DNA from: JAUWCL01 sp964599375
Lineage (GTDB): Bacteria; Krumholzibacteriota; Krumholzibacteriia; Krumholzibacteriales; Krumholzibacteriaceae
Assembly: GCA_964599375.1 (NCBI GenBank)
Contig: CAZREW010000014.1
Coordinates: forward strand, 1 to 64,000
DNA: 64,000 bases
Direction: 5' to 3'
Shown: piece after piece, positions 51,544-60,244 of the stretch
Layout of the letters: every line of letters begins with the position of its first letter
Numbering within the stretch: position 1 is the stretch's first letter
Notes under the pieces: model-generated
What the model was told of the DNA's origin: nothing
What the model saw: the letters and a program-made list of their open reading frames with translations, nothing else
The model's database searches: none
Translations under genes and position numbers: made by a program

Positions 51544-52476
51544 TCATTCCGTGTTCTCGAGCGCCATCATCGAGGCCCCGACAAGAGAAGCCATATTGCC
51601 GAGTTCGGCCGGAACGACCCTCACCTCGGCGAGTACGCCGGCCATCAGCTGGGCGCGCATCGATTCGGTAGCCGGCCCTAGGATAAGGTCGCCCGCGCCG
51701 GCCACGCCGCCGCCGACGGCGATCACCTCGGGGTTGAAGAGATGCACTATGTTCGCCAGGCCCGTCCCGAGGGCGCGGCCCGCGCCGGCGAGGGCGCCGA
51801 TCGCAACAGCGTCGCCCTGCCCGGCCGCCACGGCGACATCCGCCGCCGTCATGCTATCTCTATCCTCGAGGGAAGACGGTTCTCCGGCCCCTATCGCTGC
51901 CCTGGCCCTCGACACTATCGACGATGCGTTGGCCATAGCCTCGAGGCAGCCCCTGTTTCCGCAGGCACATACAGGCCCGGACGGGTCTATCACCTGGTGT
52001 CCGACCTCGCCGGCCATCCCCTGCCATCCGCGGTAAAGCCGGCCGTCGGCGATCACGCCTCCGCCTATCCCCGTGCCGAGAGTCAGGCAGACGAAATGCC
52101 TCGTGCCCCTGCCCGCGCCGAGGATGAATTCCCCCCAGGCCGCGCAGTTGACGTCGTTGTCCACCATCACCGTCACGCCGAGTTTCCCGGCGAAGAGGCC
52201 TCGAAGATCGAGGCCGTCCCAGCCGGGAAGGTTCGGGGAATAGTACAGGTATCCCCTTGTCCCGTCTATAAGTCCCGCGCAGTCAACGCCAGCGGATACG
52301 ACCGGATGCTCACCTCGCCTTTCGTCCAGCCATGCCGCGACCCTCTCGACTGCTTGCCCCGGGCCTTCGCCCGCCGCGGTGGGTATCCTGCCCCGCTCGA
52401 CGATCTTCCCTTGGGCCGTCACTATCCCCAGCTTGATGTCCGTACCGCCGATATCGACACCGAGTATCTTTTTCAT
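51544..52476 (-). CDS. ROK-family sugar kinase, probable glucokinase
   Basis: Phosphorylates glucose or a related hexose with ATP. The 310 residues show the phosphate motif 'GVDIGGTDIKLGIV' (6-19), 'VDNDVNCAAWGE' (catalytic Asp), 'LGTGIGGGVI', the 'EVGHQVI' zinc His and the cysteine zinc site 'CACGNRGCLEAMA'. These are the full ROK signatures. It starts at an ATG behind GGAAGCGG, 25 bp after folC, and ends 67 bp before lptD. Confidence 0.9.
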   Translation of the reverse strand: MKKILGVDIGGTDIKLGIVTAQGKIVERGRIPTAAGEGPGQAVERVAAWLDERRGEHPVVSAGVDCAGLIDGTRGYLYYSPNLPGWDGLDLRGLFAGKLGVTVMVDNDVNCAAWGEFILGAGRGTRHFVCLTLGTGIGGGVIADGRLYRGWQGMAGEVGHQVIDPSGPVCACGNRGCLEAMANASSIVSRARAAIGAGEPSSLEDRDSMTAADVAVAAGQGDAVAIGALAGAGRALGTGLANIVHLFNPEVIAVGGGVAGAGDLILGPATESMRAQLMAGVLAEVRVVPAELGNMASLVGASMMALENTE

Positions 52477-52501
52477 CCGCTTCCTTTCATCGGAGCGCCG
52501 C

Positions 52502-53842
52502 CTACATCCAGGCGACCGCTTCTTCGACCGCGAAGTGCGATCCGAGGACCAGCACCGTATCGCCGGGGCCGGCCAGATTCCCGGCGAGCTTTATCGCGCC
52601 GTGCATGCCGCGTACAGGCCTTATCTCCGCCCGGGCGCGCCCGGGCGGAGCTGAGACGCCGGAGAACCTCGAGAGGAGTTCGTCCCTCCCGGCGGCTCCC
52701 TTGTCCTTGAGCGGCACGAGTATTATATCGCGCGCCGAGCGCATCGCCTTCTCCGGAAACCTGCCGAGCTGTTTCCTGGCCATGACGCCGAACACTATGA
52801 CGTTCCTTTCAGGGGGAGAGAGTCCGAGGAGCGTATCGAGAGAGGCGCACAGCGCCTCCTCGTTATGTGATACGTCGAGGATCGTCCGTGGTTCCCCTTT
52901 TAGTATCTGAAACCTGCCGGCCAGCGACGCTTCGGACAGGCCTTTCCTGACGGCCCGGCTCCCCGGACGGCGCCCGGGCAGGAAGACCTCCGCGGCCCTG
53001 ACCGCCGTGGCGGCGTTCCGAACCTGGTGCGCCCCGATCATCCCCGTCCTGACCTCTCCGTAATCACGGAGCGGGGTAGCGAGAGAGAATACCATTTCAG
53101 CGTCTTTCCCCCGTGGCGTCCCCTCCACGTCGATCCTGCCCCTCGAGCATAAAGCCTCCTCCCGGACCGGATGAAACGGGATACCCAGCCTCACGCAGTG
53201 CCTTGCGGCGCGCTCCTCGAGGCCCCAGGTCGAAAGGTTTGCGACGAGGGGAGCCCCCGGCCTCGTTATCCCGAGCTTTTCCCCGAGTATCTTCGCCTTT
53301 GTCTTTCCGAGATGCTCGCTGTGATCGATCGATATCCCCGTTATGACTGTGACCCTGGCGTTCACCAGCCTCGTCGCGTCGAGGCGCCCCCCGAGTCCGA
53401 CCTCGTATACCGCGGCGTCGACTCCGCGCTCGCGGAACCAGACCGCCGCCGCGGCTGTGATCCCTTCGAAGAATGTGAAAAGGGTCTCGCCGCGGGACTT
53501 TCTCAGCTCCCCGACGATACGGTCGAGGTCGGGGCTAGGGATCTCCTCCCCGTCGACCCTGATCCTCTCGTTTATCCTGAACAGATGCGGCGAATAGAAA
53601 GTACCTGTCCTGAGGCCGGAAGCCCTCAGGATCGAGGTAAGGAACGTCGATACCGAGCCCTTCCCGTTCGTTCCCGCGACCAGTATGGCCGGGACGCTTT
53701 CCTGCGGGTCTCCCAGCGAGTGCAGCAGGGCGGTGATGTTCTCGAGGCCGAGACGCATCTTCGTGGGCCTCAGTGAGAAAAGGAATTCTATCGAGGGAAA
53801 GGAAGTCTCCCTACCTGATGAGCGTGATCTTGTTCTGGACAT
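52502..53842 (-). CDS. folC: Bifunctional folylpolyglutamate synthase / dihydrofolate synthase
   Basis: Adds glutamate to dihydropteroate and folates. The 446 residues are normal. The ATP loop is 'VAGTNGKGSVS' (55-65), then 'GLGGRLDATRLV', 'ISIDHSEHLGKT', 'KLGITRPGAPLV' and 'ILDVSHNEEAL' in the second domain. The start is ATG 53842, which overlaps the 3' end of accD by 32 bp with GAGGGAGA just before it. The open frame to 53872 has no ribosome site. The overlap suggests coupled translation with accD, a known accD-folC arrangement. Confidence 0.94.
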   Translation of the reverse strand: MSRTRSRSSGRETSFPSIEFLFSLRPTKMRLGLENITALLHSLGDPQESVPAILVAGTNGKGSVSTFLTSILRASGLRTGTFYSPHLFRINERIRVDGEEIPSPDLDRIVGELRKSRGETLFTFFEGITAAAAVWFRERGVDAAVYEVGLGGRLDATRLVNARVTVITGISIDHSEHLGKTKAKILGEKLGITRPGAPLVANLSTWGLEERAARHCVRLGIPFHPVREEALCSRGRIDVEGTPRGKDAEMVFSLATPLRDYGEVRTGMIGAHQVRNAATAVRAAEVFLPGRRPGSRAVRKGLSEASLAGRFQILKGEPRTILDVSHNEEALCASLDTLLGLSPPERNVIVFGVMARKQLGRFPEKAMRSARDIILVPLKDKGAAGRDELLSRFSGVSAPPGRARAEIRPVRGMHGAIKLAGNLAGPGDTVLVLGSHFAVEEAVAWM

Positions 53843-54722
53843 TCTCCCTCTGCTCCGCCTCCGCGCCCGCAAGCCCGGAACCAGTGAGCGAGTCGAGAAC
53901 GAAACCGAGGGCTTTCTTGAGCTCGCGGCGGTTCTTGATCATGTCGATCATCCCGTGCTCGAGCAGGAACTCCGAGCGCTGGAATCCCTCTGGAAGCTCC
54001 TCGCCGACTGTCTCGCGGATCACTCTCGGACCCGCGAAACCGACAAGAGCCTTCGGCTCAGCTATGATCACGTCGCCCTGGAACGCGAACGAAGCCGCCA
54101 CGCCGCCCGTGGTCGGATTGGTAAGGATAGAGATATAGGGAAGCCCGGCTCTAGCGAGTGAAGCCATGGCTGCGGATGTCTTTGCCATCTGCATAAGCGA
54201 CAGGATAGACTCCTGCATGCGGGCGCCACCCGAGGCTGAGAGGATGACCAGCGGAAGGCCGTTTTCCAGCGCGACATCCGCGATCCGCCTTATCTTCTCA
54301 CCTACCACCGATCCCATGCTCCCGCCCAGGAAGCTGAAGTCCAGCACAGCCAGTGCGGTCGGATTGCCGTTGACGGTGGCGGTACCGGTGATTATCGCTG
54401 AATTCCTCCCGGTCTTCTTCACCGCGCTGTTGAGGCGCTCGCTGTATTTCCTGCTGTCCCTGAATTGAAGTGGATCGACCGAGGTCAGACCCGTCTCGGT
54501 CTCCTCGAATGAGCCCTCGTCTGTGAGGATGTCGATGTATGCCGAGGCGTTTATCCGGAAGTGATACTCGCACTTAGGGCAGACCGAGAGCTGCCTTAAC
54601 AGTTCCTTCCGGTAGAGGATCTCGCCGCAGGAAGGACATTTCTCCCAGAGACCGTCCGGGACTTCCTTCTTCCTCCAGGTCTTGATCCCCTGCTTTGCCT
54701 TTGTCAGCCAGTTCATACCCAT
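53811..54722 (-). CDS. accD: Acetyl-CoA carboxylase carboxyltransferase subunit beta
   Basis: Transfers the carboxyl group from biotin to acetyl-CoA, the first step in fatty-acid synthesis, together with AccA. The 303 residues have the N-terminal zinc ribbon (Cys29, Cys32, Cys48, Cys51), 'YIDILTDEGSFEE', 'FSFLGGSMGSVVGEKI', 'SASGGARMQESILSLMQMAKT', 'LTNPTTGGVAASFA', and 'GPRVIRETVGEELPEGFQ'. The start ATG 54722 has GGAAGG upstream. Overlaps folC at its end. accA is not in the window. Confidence 0.97.
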   Translation of the reverse strand: MGMNWLTKAKQGIKTWRKKEVPDGLWEKCPSCGEILYRKELLRQLSVCPKCEYHFRINASAYIDILTDEGSFEETETGLTSVDPLQFRDSRKYSERLNSAVKKTGRNSAIITGTATVNGNPTALAVLDFSFLGGSMGSVVGEKIRRIADVALENGLPLVILSASGGARMQESILSLMQMAKTSAAMASLARAGLPYISILTNPTTGGVAASFAFQGDVIIAEPKALVGFAGPRVIRETVGEELPEGFQRSEFLLEHGMIDMIKNRRELKKALGFVLDSLTGSGLAGAEAEQRENVQNKITLIR

Positions 54723-54835
54723 GCCTTCCGGTCCGCCGGGATGATCCGCTTCCCACCGCCTGGCCCTTTGCGGGCTGGAGATCCTTCAGTCCATTTAATC
54801 TAACACCACGCGCGAAGGCTTAAAAAGCGTTTTTT

Positions 54836-55615
54836 TCATATTTCCGCCAGCCTGGGGAGTATCCGGAAAACCGCCTCCGCACCCCCCTGCGCAGCCTCCA
54901 GGACCTTTATATGGCCTGTAGCGCCTCGCGACACATTCGGCGCGAAATTCGTGATGAAAGAAAGACATGCGGCCTCGAGCCCCTTTTCGGCCGCTGCGAC
55001 CAGTTCTGGCAGGGGCGACATGGTCGCGGCGTCCGCACCCATCAGGACCGCGGAGCGCGCCTCCGCCGGCGTTTCGTAGAGCGGCCCGGCCGTCCAGTAA
55101 AGGATACCCTCTGCGAATTCCATGCCTGTTTCGGCGGCTGCGGCGGCCACAAGCCGGCGAAGACCGGTCGAGATGGCCGGTTTCGCGGCCGGGCCTCTGC
55201 CGGATACGACCCATGGCAGCGAGACGATTCCGGAGGGAAGCATCCAGGACCCCGGCGGAATCGACCGCTTCAGGCTCCCGGCGGCCTGCGCGAGGACGAT
55301 CCGCCTGCATCCCAGCTCAGCCGCCGCTGCGGCCGCGCAGCCGGCGCCGCCCCATCCTTCTCCCTCATAGATATGGGTCCTGCCGGCGAACACGAGGATC
55401 CTGCCTCTGCCGGTATCGAGCAGAATGAGCCTGCCGGGGTGTCCCTCTACGCCCGGGACCGCCATCCCGCCGAGGCCGGCGTATTCCGCCTCGGCCAGCA
55501 CCCTGCCCGGCCATCCTGCCGGCGACAGGCCGGAGCCGGTGACAAGCGCCGTCTGCGCCGCACCGATGAACTCCACGGGGAACCGCCCGGAGCCGTTTAT
55601 CATTCCCCCCGTCAA
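54836..55615 (-). CDS. Purine-nucleoside phosphorylase
   Basis: Splits inosine or guanosine with phosphate into base and ribose 1-phosphate (purine salvage). The 259 residues carry the trimeric PNP signatures: 'VTGSGLSPAG' (phosphate loop), 'GHPGRLILLDTGRGRILVFAGRTHIYEG' in parts, 'LAQAAGSL', and 'GPLYETPAEARSAVLMGADAATMSPLPE' in parts. The start is TTG 55615, overlapping the rimI stop (TTGA). It is the fourth gene of tsaE-tsaB-rimI-PNP. Confidence 0.92.
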   Translation of the reverse strand: MTGGMINGSGRFPVEFIGAAQTALVTGSGLSPAGWPGRVLAEAEYAGLGGMAVPGVEGHPGRLILLDTGRGRILVFAGRTHIYEGEGWGGAGCAAAAAAELGCRRIVLAQAAGSLKRSIPPGSWMLPSGIVSLPWVVSGRGPAAKPAISTGLRRLVAAAAAETGMEFAEGILYWTAGPLYETPAEARSAVLMGADAATMSPLPELVAAAEKGLEAACLSFITNFAPNVSRGATGHIKVLEAAQGGAEAVFRILPRLAEI

Positions 55616-56118
55616 GGCTTCCCCCTGTCCCCGGCGGGACAGTCCCCGTCAGGCCTTTCCGAGGAAACTATCTCCTTCTCGAAGAGCAGCGCATCCTCGC
55701 CCGAATCCGAATAGTATCCCCTTCGCCTTCCGACCTGCCTGAAGCCTTGCTTCTCGTAAAACCTGATCGCCCGTGCGTTGCTGACCCGTACCTCGAGCAC
55801 CGCCATGAGGCATCCTCTTTCGACGCTCCTCTCGACGGCCGCCTCAAGAAGCATCGCGGCGGCGTCCCCACCTCTTTCATCGGGAGCGACCGCTATGCTG
55901 AGGATATGCATCTCCTCGTAGCCGTACCACGAGGCTATGTAACCGATGATCCCGCCGCCGGCTGTGACGACGAGGTTCTCCGTCACGTCGGAAAGGCCGA
56001 GCTGCAGCATGAACATCCCCGCGGACCAGGGCACGGGGAAGGATAAACGTTCTATCTCGAGAAGCCGAGGGATGTCGGCTTCGGTCATCTCCCTGACGGC
56101 GAGGTCAGCGCGGTTCAT
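55612..56118 (-). CDS. rimI: Ribosomal-protein-alanine N-acetyltransferase
   Basis: A GNAT-family enzyme that acetylates the N-terminus of ribosomal protein S18. The 168 residues begin with the RimI pattern 'VREMTEADIPRLLEIERLSFPVPWS', then acetyl-CoA motif 'HILSIAVAPDERGGDAAAMLL', 'LEVRVSNARAIRFYEKQGFRQVG' and 'YY...EDALLFEK'. The first 4 bp overlap the tsaB stop (ATGA), the usual tsaB-rimI arrangement. Confidence 0.95.
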   Translation of the reverse strand: MNRADLAVREMTEADIPRLLEIERLSFPVPWSAGMFMLQLGLSDVTENLVVTAGGGIIGYIASWYGYEEMHILSIAVAPDERGGDAAAMLLEAAVERSVERGCLMAVLEVRVSNARAIRFYEKQGFRQVGRRRGYYSDSGEDALLFEKEIVSSERPDGDCPAGDRGKP

Positions 56119-56840
56119 CTGCCGCCTCCCGGCCTCAGTTTCGCCGATGAAGGGAGCTTCGCGTCAGGGGGCCGTACGTAAAGGGGCTCGAGGGCAGAGA
56201 GGCGCGCATAAGGCACGGCCTCGCGCCCGAGCGCGAGCGCCGCCGCCAGACTCGCCGTAGGGAGTGCCCATAGCGGGCCGCTGAAGACAGTACCGGCGGG
56301 GAACGATCTCTCGAGTTCCCCACGGTACTTTTCCACTCCCGATCCCGCCACAACGAGTCTGCCGGCATGCCCGGACTCGCCGATGCGCGCGGCCAGGGAG
56401 TCCGGAGCGGACGCGAAGGGAGGGAGTATCTCCCTCGGCGGGCTCCCCGAGATATCGTACAACGCGGTGTAGACCTCTCCCCTGCGGGCATCTATCACCG
56501 GGACTATGAAAGGGCCGCCGGAAGTGAGCGCCGCCGCGATCATCTCGAGCGATCCGACCGCCGCCACCGGGCGTCTTGCCACCGCTGCGAATCCCTTCAC
56601 CGTGGCCAGTCCGATCCTGAGCCCCGTGAATGAACCCGGTCCTATCACGGTGACGAAAAGGTCGATATCCCTTATCTTGCTGCCCGCAGCTTCGAGACAC
56701 CTGTCTACCGCGGGCATCAGGGTGGCCGAATGCGTATCGCTCGCGTCGAAGACGATCTCATGTACCGTCTCTGCGCCTGATGTGACCGATACGCTCCCTG
56801 TCATATGGGAGGAGTCGAGCGCGAGGACGAGCGGCTTCAT
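56115..56840 (-). CDS. tsaB: tRNA threonylcarbamoyladenosine (t6A) biosynthesis protein TsaB
   Basis: Partner of TsaD and TsaE in making t6A37 of ANN-decoding tRNAs. The 241 residues have the inactive ASKHA fold of the family: 'LVLALDSSHMTGSVSV' at the start, 'HSATLMPAVDRCL', and 'VTVIGPGSFTGLRIGLATVKGFA' as the family signature. The start is ATG 56840 (GGAGG 7 nt upstream), overlapping the tsaE stop (ATGA). The annotated-length frame to 56855 would use an upstream ATG with no good site. Confidence 0.95.
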   Translation of the reverse strand: MKPLVLALDSSHMTGSVSVTSGAETVHEIVFDASDTHSATLMPAVDRCLEAAGSKIRDIDLFVTVIGPGSFTGLRIGLATVKGFAAVARRPVAAVGSLEMIAAALTSGGPFIVPVIDARRGEVYTALYDISGSPPREILPPFASAPDSLAARIGESGHAGRLVVAGSGVEKYRGELERSFPAGTVFSGPLWALPTASLAAALALGREAVPYARLSALEPLYVRPPDAKLPSSAKLRPGGGR

Positions 56841-57346
56841 CTCCCGTCCTCCCATCCCTCGATGGCGTCGATGATCCCGGAAAGGGCCCGGACCTCTATC
56901 TCCCTCTCCTCGCTGCCTGTCATCCTGATCGATATCGTCACGTCGAATTCCATCGTCCCTTCAGGGAGCCTGTCTCCCCATTCGACGACCACTATGTTCC
57001 TTCCGTCGACCGCGTCGAACATCCCAATCTTTTCAACCTCGCCGAGCTCCTCGAGGCGGTACAGATCGTAGTGAAGAAGCGGGATCTCCCCGCCCCGGTA
57101 CTCCTCGACGAGTATGAACGTCGGGCTGAGCACCTCTGTGACTATTCCGAGCCCGGCGGCGATCCCCTTCACGAGCGCGGTCTTGCCCGCGCCGAGGCCG
57201 CCCTCGAGGGAAAGCGTGGTCCCCGCCGGGAGTATCCGGCCCAGCCTTCTGCCAAGCGCGGCGGTCTGCCCGGGCGAGCCAGTCCGGATCACAACTGCAC
57301 TCGGAGGGCCGGCCGGCCCATCGAGCCTTTTTACCTTGCTGTCCAT
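56837..57346 (-). CDS. tsaE: tRNA t6A biosynthesis ATPase TsaE
   Basis: An ATPase that cycles the TsaBDE complex. The 169 residues include Walker A 'GGLGAGKT' (49-56), 'VLSPTFILVEEY', 'HYDLYRLEE' (~100) and 'VVVEWGDRLPEG', all family markers. It starts at ATG 57346, 65 bp after porX, and heads the coupled set tsaE-tsaB-rimI-PNP. Confidence 0.96.
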   Translation of the reverse strand: MDSKVKRLDGPAGPPSAVVIRTGSPGQTAALGRRLGRILPAGTTLSLEGGLGAGKTALVKGIAAGLGIVTEVLSPTFILVEEYRGGEIPLLHYDLYRLEELGEVEKIGMFDAVDGRNIVVVEWGDRLPEGTMEFDVTISIRMTGSEEREIEVRALSGIIDAIEGWEDGR

Positions 57347-57410
57347 ATCGATACGGATTTTAACCGACCGGCGGGCACGCTGCCAGCAATAACATCGCCC
57401 GCGGCACCGG

Positions 57411-58961
57411 TCACCTGGGGGTCAGCGTGATGCAGGGGACTATCATCTCCTCCAGCGAGATCCCGCCGTGCTGAAATGTGCCCTGGTACTGCTTTTCGTA
57501 CTCGTGGAAGCGTGTCGGATAGACAAAGTAGTAGTTTTCCCTCGCCAGGATGTAGTTCTTCGACGGGCTCTCGGAGGGCAGCCTGAACTCGGCCGGCTTT
57601 CTGACGAGCAGCGTCTGCTTCGGGTCGCCGTTGATGTTCTCCCCGAACTTATACCTCAGGTTGGTAGAAGTCTCCCTGTTGCCGTGCACGAGGCTCGCCT
57701 TCTGCCCGAGGATAGAGCCGTGGTCGGTAGTGATGATCACGGTCGCGCCGATTCCCGAGATCTTCCTCAGGATCTCCAGTAGGGCCGAATGGCCGAACCA
57801 CGATCTCATCAGCGACCTGAACGCGCTCTCGTCAGGAGCGATCTCCTGGAGAATGTCGCTCTGGCTGCGGCCGTGCGCGAGGATATCAAGGAAATTGAAG
57901 ACCATGGCGACCAGGTCGAGTTCTCCGTATGAACTCACTTGCCTGTGGATCTCGTTCGCCTCCTCGGCATTGTATATCTTGACGTACTTCGTCTTCAGGT
58001 GACCGAGCCTCGCCTTCTTCATCTGCTCGTCCATCAGGTTGTCCTCGTACCTGTTCTTGCTGAACTCGTCCTTCGACCGCTCGAGCCACATATCGGGATG
58101 CAGCCTCTGTATATCCTCGGGGAAGAGCCCCGAGAATATCGCGTTGCGCGAGTAGGGCGTCGCCGTCGGGAGGATCGAGTAGTACGAATCCCTCGTGATA
58201 TTGAAGAAGGGGGCGATCATGTCCTCGACGGTCAGCCACTGGTCATACCTCATGCAGTCGATGACGATAAAATAGACCTTCTTCTTAGCGTTCAGATGGG
58301 GAAAGACGTAGTTACGGAAGACGTCGACGCTGAGCGCTGGGCCTTCTTCCGAGCGAAGCCAGGCCGGATAGTTATCCTCGATGTAACGGGCGAACTCGAC
58401 GTTGCATCTCTTTCTCATGTCAACGTGGATCTGGTCCATCCCCGTCCCGCCGAACCTGTCGAACTCGAGGTCCCACTGGCAGAGCTCCTGCTGTATCTGG
58501 GCCCACTCCAACCAGTCCGGCCCCCGGGAGACCTGGTCGTCGATCTTCCTGAACACCTGGAGATAATCCTTCGACGCCGCTCCCTCCTGGATCACGTGAG
58601 CCTCGAGGACCCTCTTGACCGCCGAGAATATCTGAAGCGGATTGATCGGCTTGAGCAGGTAGTCGTCTATCTTCATACCGATTGCCTGGTCCATCAGGCC
58701 TTCGGCCTCGTTCTTCGTGATCATGATCACCGGTATGTTGGCCGAGATCTCCTTGATCTCCTGGAGCGTCTCGAGCCCGGTCTTGCCGGGCATCGTCTCG
58801 TCGAGCAGAACGAGGTCGAACGGCTCCTTGGACAGGACCCTCACCGCCTCATCCCCGCTCGAGACGCCCTTCATCCCATATCCCTTCCCCTCGAGGAAGA
58901 TCATATGCGAGCGCAGCAGGTCTATCTCGTCGTCGACCCAGAGTATCTTCTTGGCTTTCAA
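57411..58961 (-). CDS. porX: PorX-type response regulator with PglZ/alkaline-phosphatase-like output domain
   Basis: A 516-residue regulator; PorX of Porphyromonas gingivalis, which controls type IX secretion, is about the same size and layout. The receiver domain (1-~120) has Asp10/Asp11, phospho-acceptor Asp54 ('LVLLDETMPG') and Lys104 ('LLKP'). A helical linker follows, then a PglZ domain (~225-515) with metal-site motifs 'FIVIDCMRYD' (Asp235), 'LPTATPYSRNAIFSG' (Thr266-Thr268) and 'IITTDHGSI'. The start is TTG 58961. It sits 26 bp after the membrane kinase gene, a likely cognate pair. Output is thought to be phosphodiesterase and/or transcriptional. Confidence 0.93.
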   Translation of the reverse strand: MKAKKILWVDDEIDLLRSHMIFLEGKGYGMKGVSSGDEAVRVLSKEPFDLVLLDETMPGKTGLETLQEIKEISANIPVIMITKNEAEGLMDQAIGMKIDDYLLKPINPLQIFSAVKRVLEAHVIQEGAASKDYLQVFRKIDDQVSRGPDWLEWAQIQQELCQWDLEFDRFGGTGMDQIHVDMRKRCNVEFARYIEDNYPAWLRSEEGPALSVDVFRNYVFPHLNAKKKVYFIVIDCMRYDQWLTVEDMIAPFFNITRDSYYSILPTATPYSRNAIFSGLFPEDIQRLHPDMWLERSKDEFSKNRYEDNLMDEQMKKARLGHLKTKYVKIYNAEEANEIHRQVSSYGELDLVAMVFNFLDILAHGRSQSDILQEIAPDESAFRSLMRSWFGHSALLEILRKISGIGATVIITTDHGSILGQKASLVHGNRETSTNLRYKFGENINGDPKQTLLVRKPAEFRLPSESPSKNYILARENYYFVYPTRFHEYEKQYQGTFQHGGISLEEMIVPCITLTPR

Positions 58962-58987
58962 AATCGCCGGCCTTTCCAGGAACGCCG

Positions 58988-60244
58988 TCAGTCGACGGGG
59001 AACATTATCTGGAACGTCGTTCCCCCGCCCGGATGCGTGCTTACGACCTTTATCGATCCTCCGTGGATGTCCTCGACTATCCGCTTGACCAGGGCCAGCC
59101 CGAGACCCCAGCCCCTGCTCTTGGTCGTGAAGCCGGGATCGAAGACCTTCTTCTTCATACCCGAGGACATCCCTTTCCCGTTGTCGCTGAACAGGATGAT
59201 CACCGCGTTCTCGCCCTTGTCAACCCTTCCTGTAATATTGATCTTTCCTCCCTCGCCCGCAATCGCGTCGAGAGAATTTTTTATCAGGTTCTCGAAGACC
59301 CATCCGAGCAGATCGGCGCTGCAGCGCACGAGCGGGAGCTCTTCGACGTCGATCTCGATCGTCGAATCGATCTTAAGGGCCGGCCGCCGCCGCTCGAAGT
59401 AGTCGGCCGTCTCCTCGATTATCGGGGCTATCTTCTGGTACTCGAGCGGGGGAGCCGAGCCTATCTTGCTGAACCTCGAAGAGATCCTGCTGAGTCGGTC
59501 CACATCGGCCGAAGCCTCTTCCACCGGCCCGTCGAGGGCGGAAGAGCACCCCTGCTCGGCGGCCCTTTCGCGAATGATCGCGAGCCATCCCATGATCGAC
59601 GTCAGTGGCGTGCCGAGCTGGTGAGCCGTCTCCTTGGCCATACCGACCCAGATCGACCTCTTCTCTCCCGTCTTGACGGCGCTCATGCCGAAAAGGCCGA
59701 TGACTATGAAGATCACAAAAACGCCGAGCTGGACGAAAGGAGCTATGCGCAGTTCCCTGGTAAGTTTCGACGGCCCATAATGGATGACGAGCGAGAGAAG
59801 ATCCGAGTCGACCCTGATCGGGTAGTTCACCCTGTCGAATTCGACGGCTGTTTTCAGGATTTTCTCGAGCAGAGGGTCGGCCGGGTGCTCCGGATCGAAG
59901 TCGATCACCCTGGCATACTCATCGTCGGCCAGCATCTCGACACCGATCCCGCTCCACACCAGGGGCCTTCCCGTGCGGTCGGTCAGGATGAACGGAAGGG
60001 ATATAGCGCCGCGGACCTCCCTGATGAATTCCTGGCTCGACTCATCACTCACGTCTTTGAGGGCGATCGCTATGAACTTCGAGAACAGCCTCGTCGTGTC
60101 CTCGGACTGCGCCTTCATCCTCGTGATCAGGCTGTTGTTGTACCAGAGCGCGCCGGTGACCAGTATGACGGTGCCGGCTATGAAGTATATCCTTAGGAGA
60201 AACGACAGATTTCCCGGGATCTTCAGCGCGGGCCTACGCTTCAA
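58988..60244 (-). CDS. Membrane sensor histidine kinase, PorY-like partner of PorX
   Basis: A 418-residue kinase. Transmembrane segments ~17-36 and ~169-189 flank a periplasmic sensor domain. The cytoplasmic HisKA-like helix has His208 in 'MAKETAHQLGTPLTSIMGW'. The ATPase domain has 'VFENLIKNSLDAI' (N), 'SDNGKGM' (G1), 'GFTTKSRGWGLGLALVKRI' (F/G2) and 'GGGTTFQIMFP'. 'AHQLGTPLTS' is typical of kinases near PorX in FCB genomes. The start is TTG 60244, overlapping the serS end by 11 bp with GGAG upstream. Identity as PorY is inferred from position. Confidence 0.88.
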   Translation of the reverse strand: MKRRPALKIPGNLSFLLRIYFIAGTVILVTGALWYNNSLITRMKAQSEDTTRLFSKFIAIALKDVSDESSQEFIREVRGAISLPFILTDRTGRPLVWSGIGVEMLADDEYARVIDFDPEHPADPLLEKILKTAVEFDRVNYPIRVDSDLLSLVIHYGPSKLTRELRIAPFVQLGVFVIFIVIGLFGMSAVKTGEKRSIWVGMAKETAHQLGTPLTSIMGWLAIIRERAAEQGCSSALDGPVEEASADVDRLSRISSRFSKIGSAPPLEYQKIAPIIEETADYFERRRPALKIDSTIEIDVEELPLVRCSADLLGWVFENLIKNSLDAIAGEGGKINITGRVDKGENAVIILFSDNGKGMSSGMKKKVFDPGFTTKSRGWGLGLALVKRIVEDIHGGSIKVVSTHPGGGTTFQIMFPVD

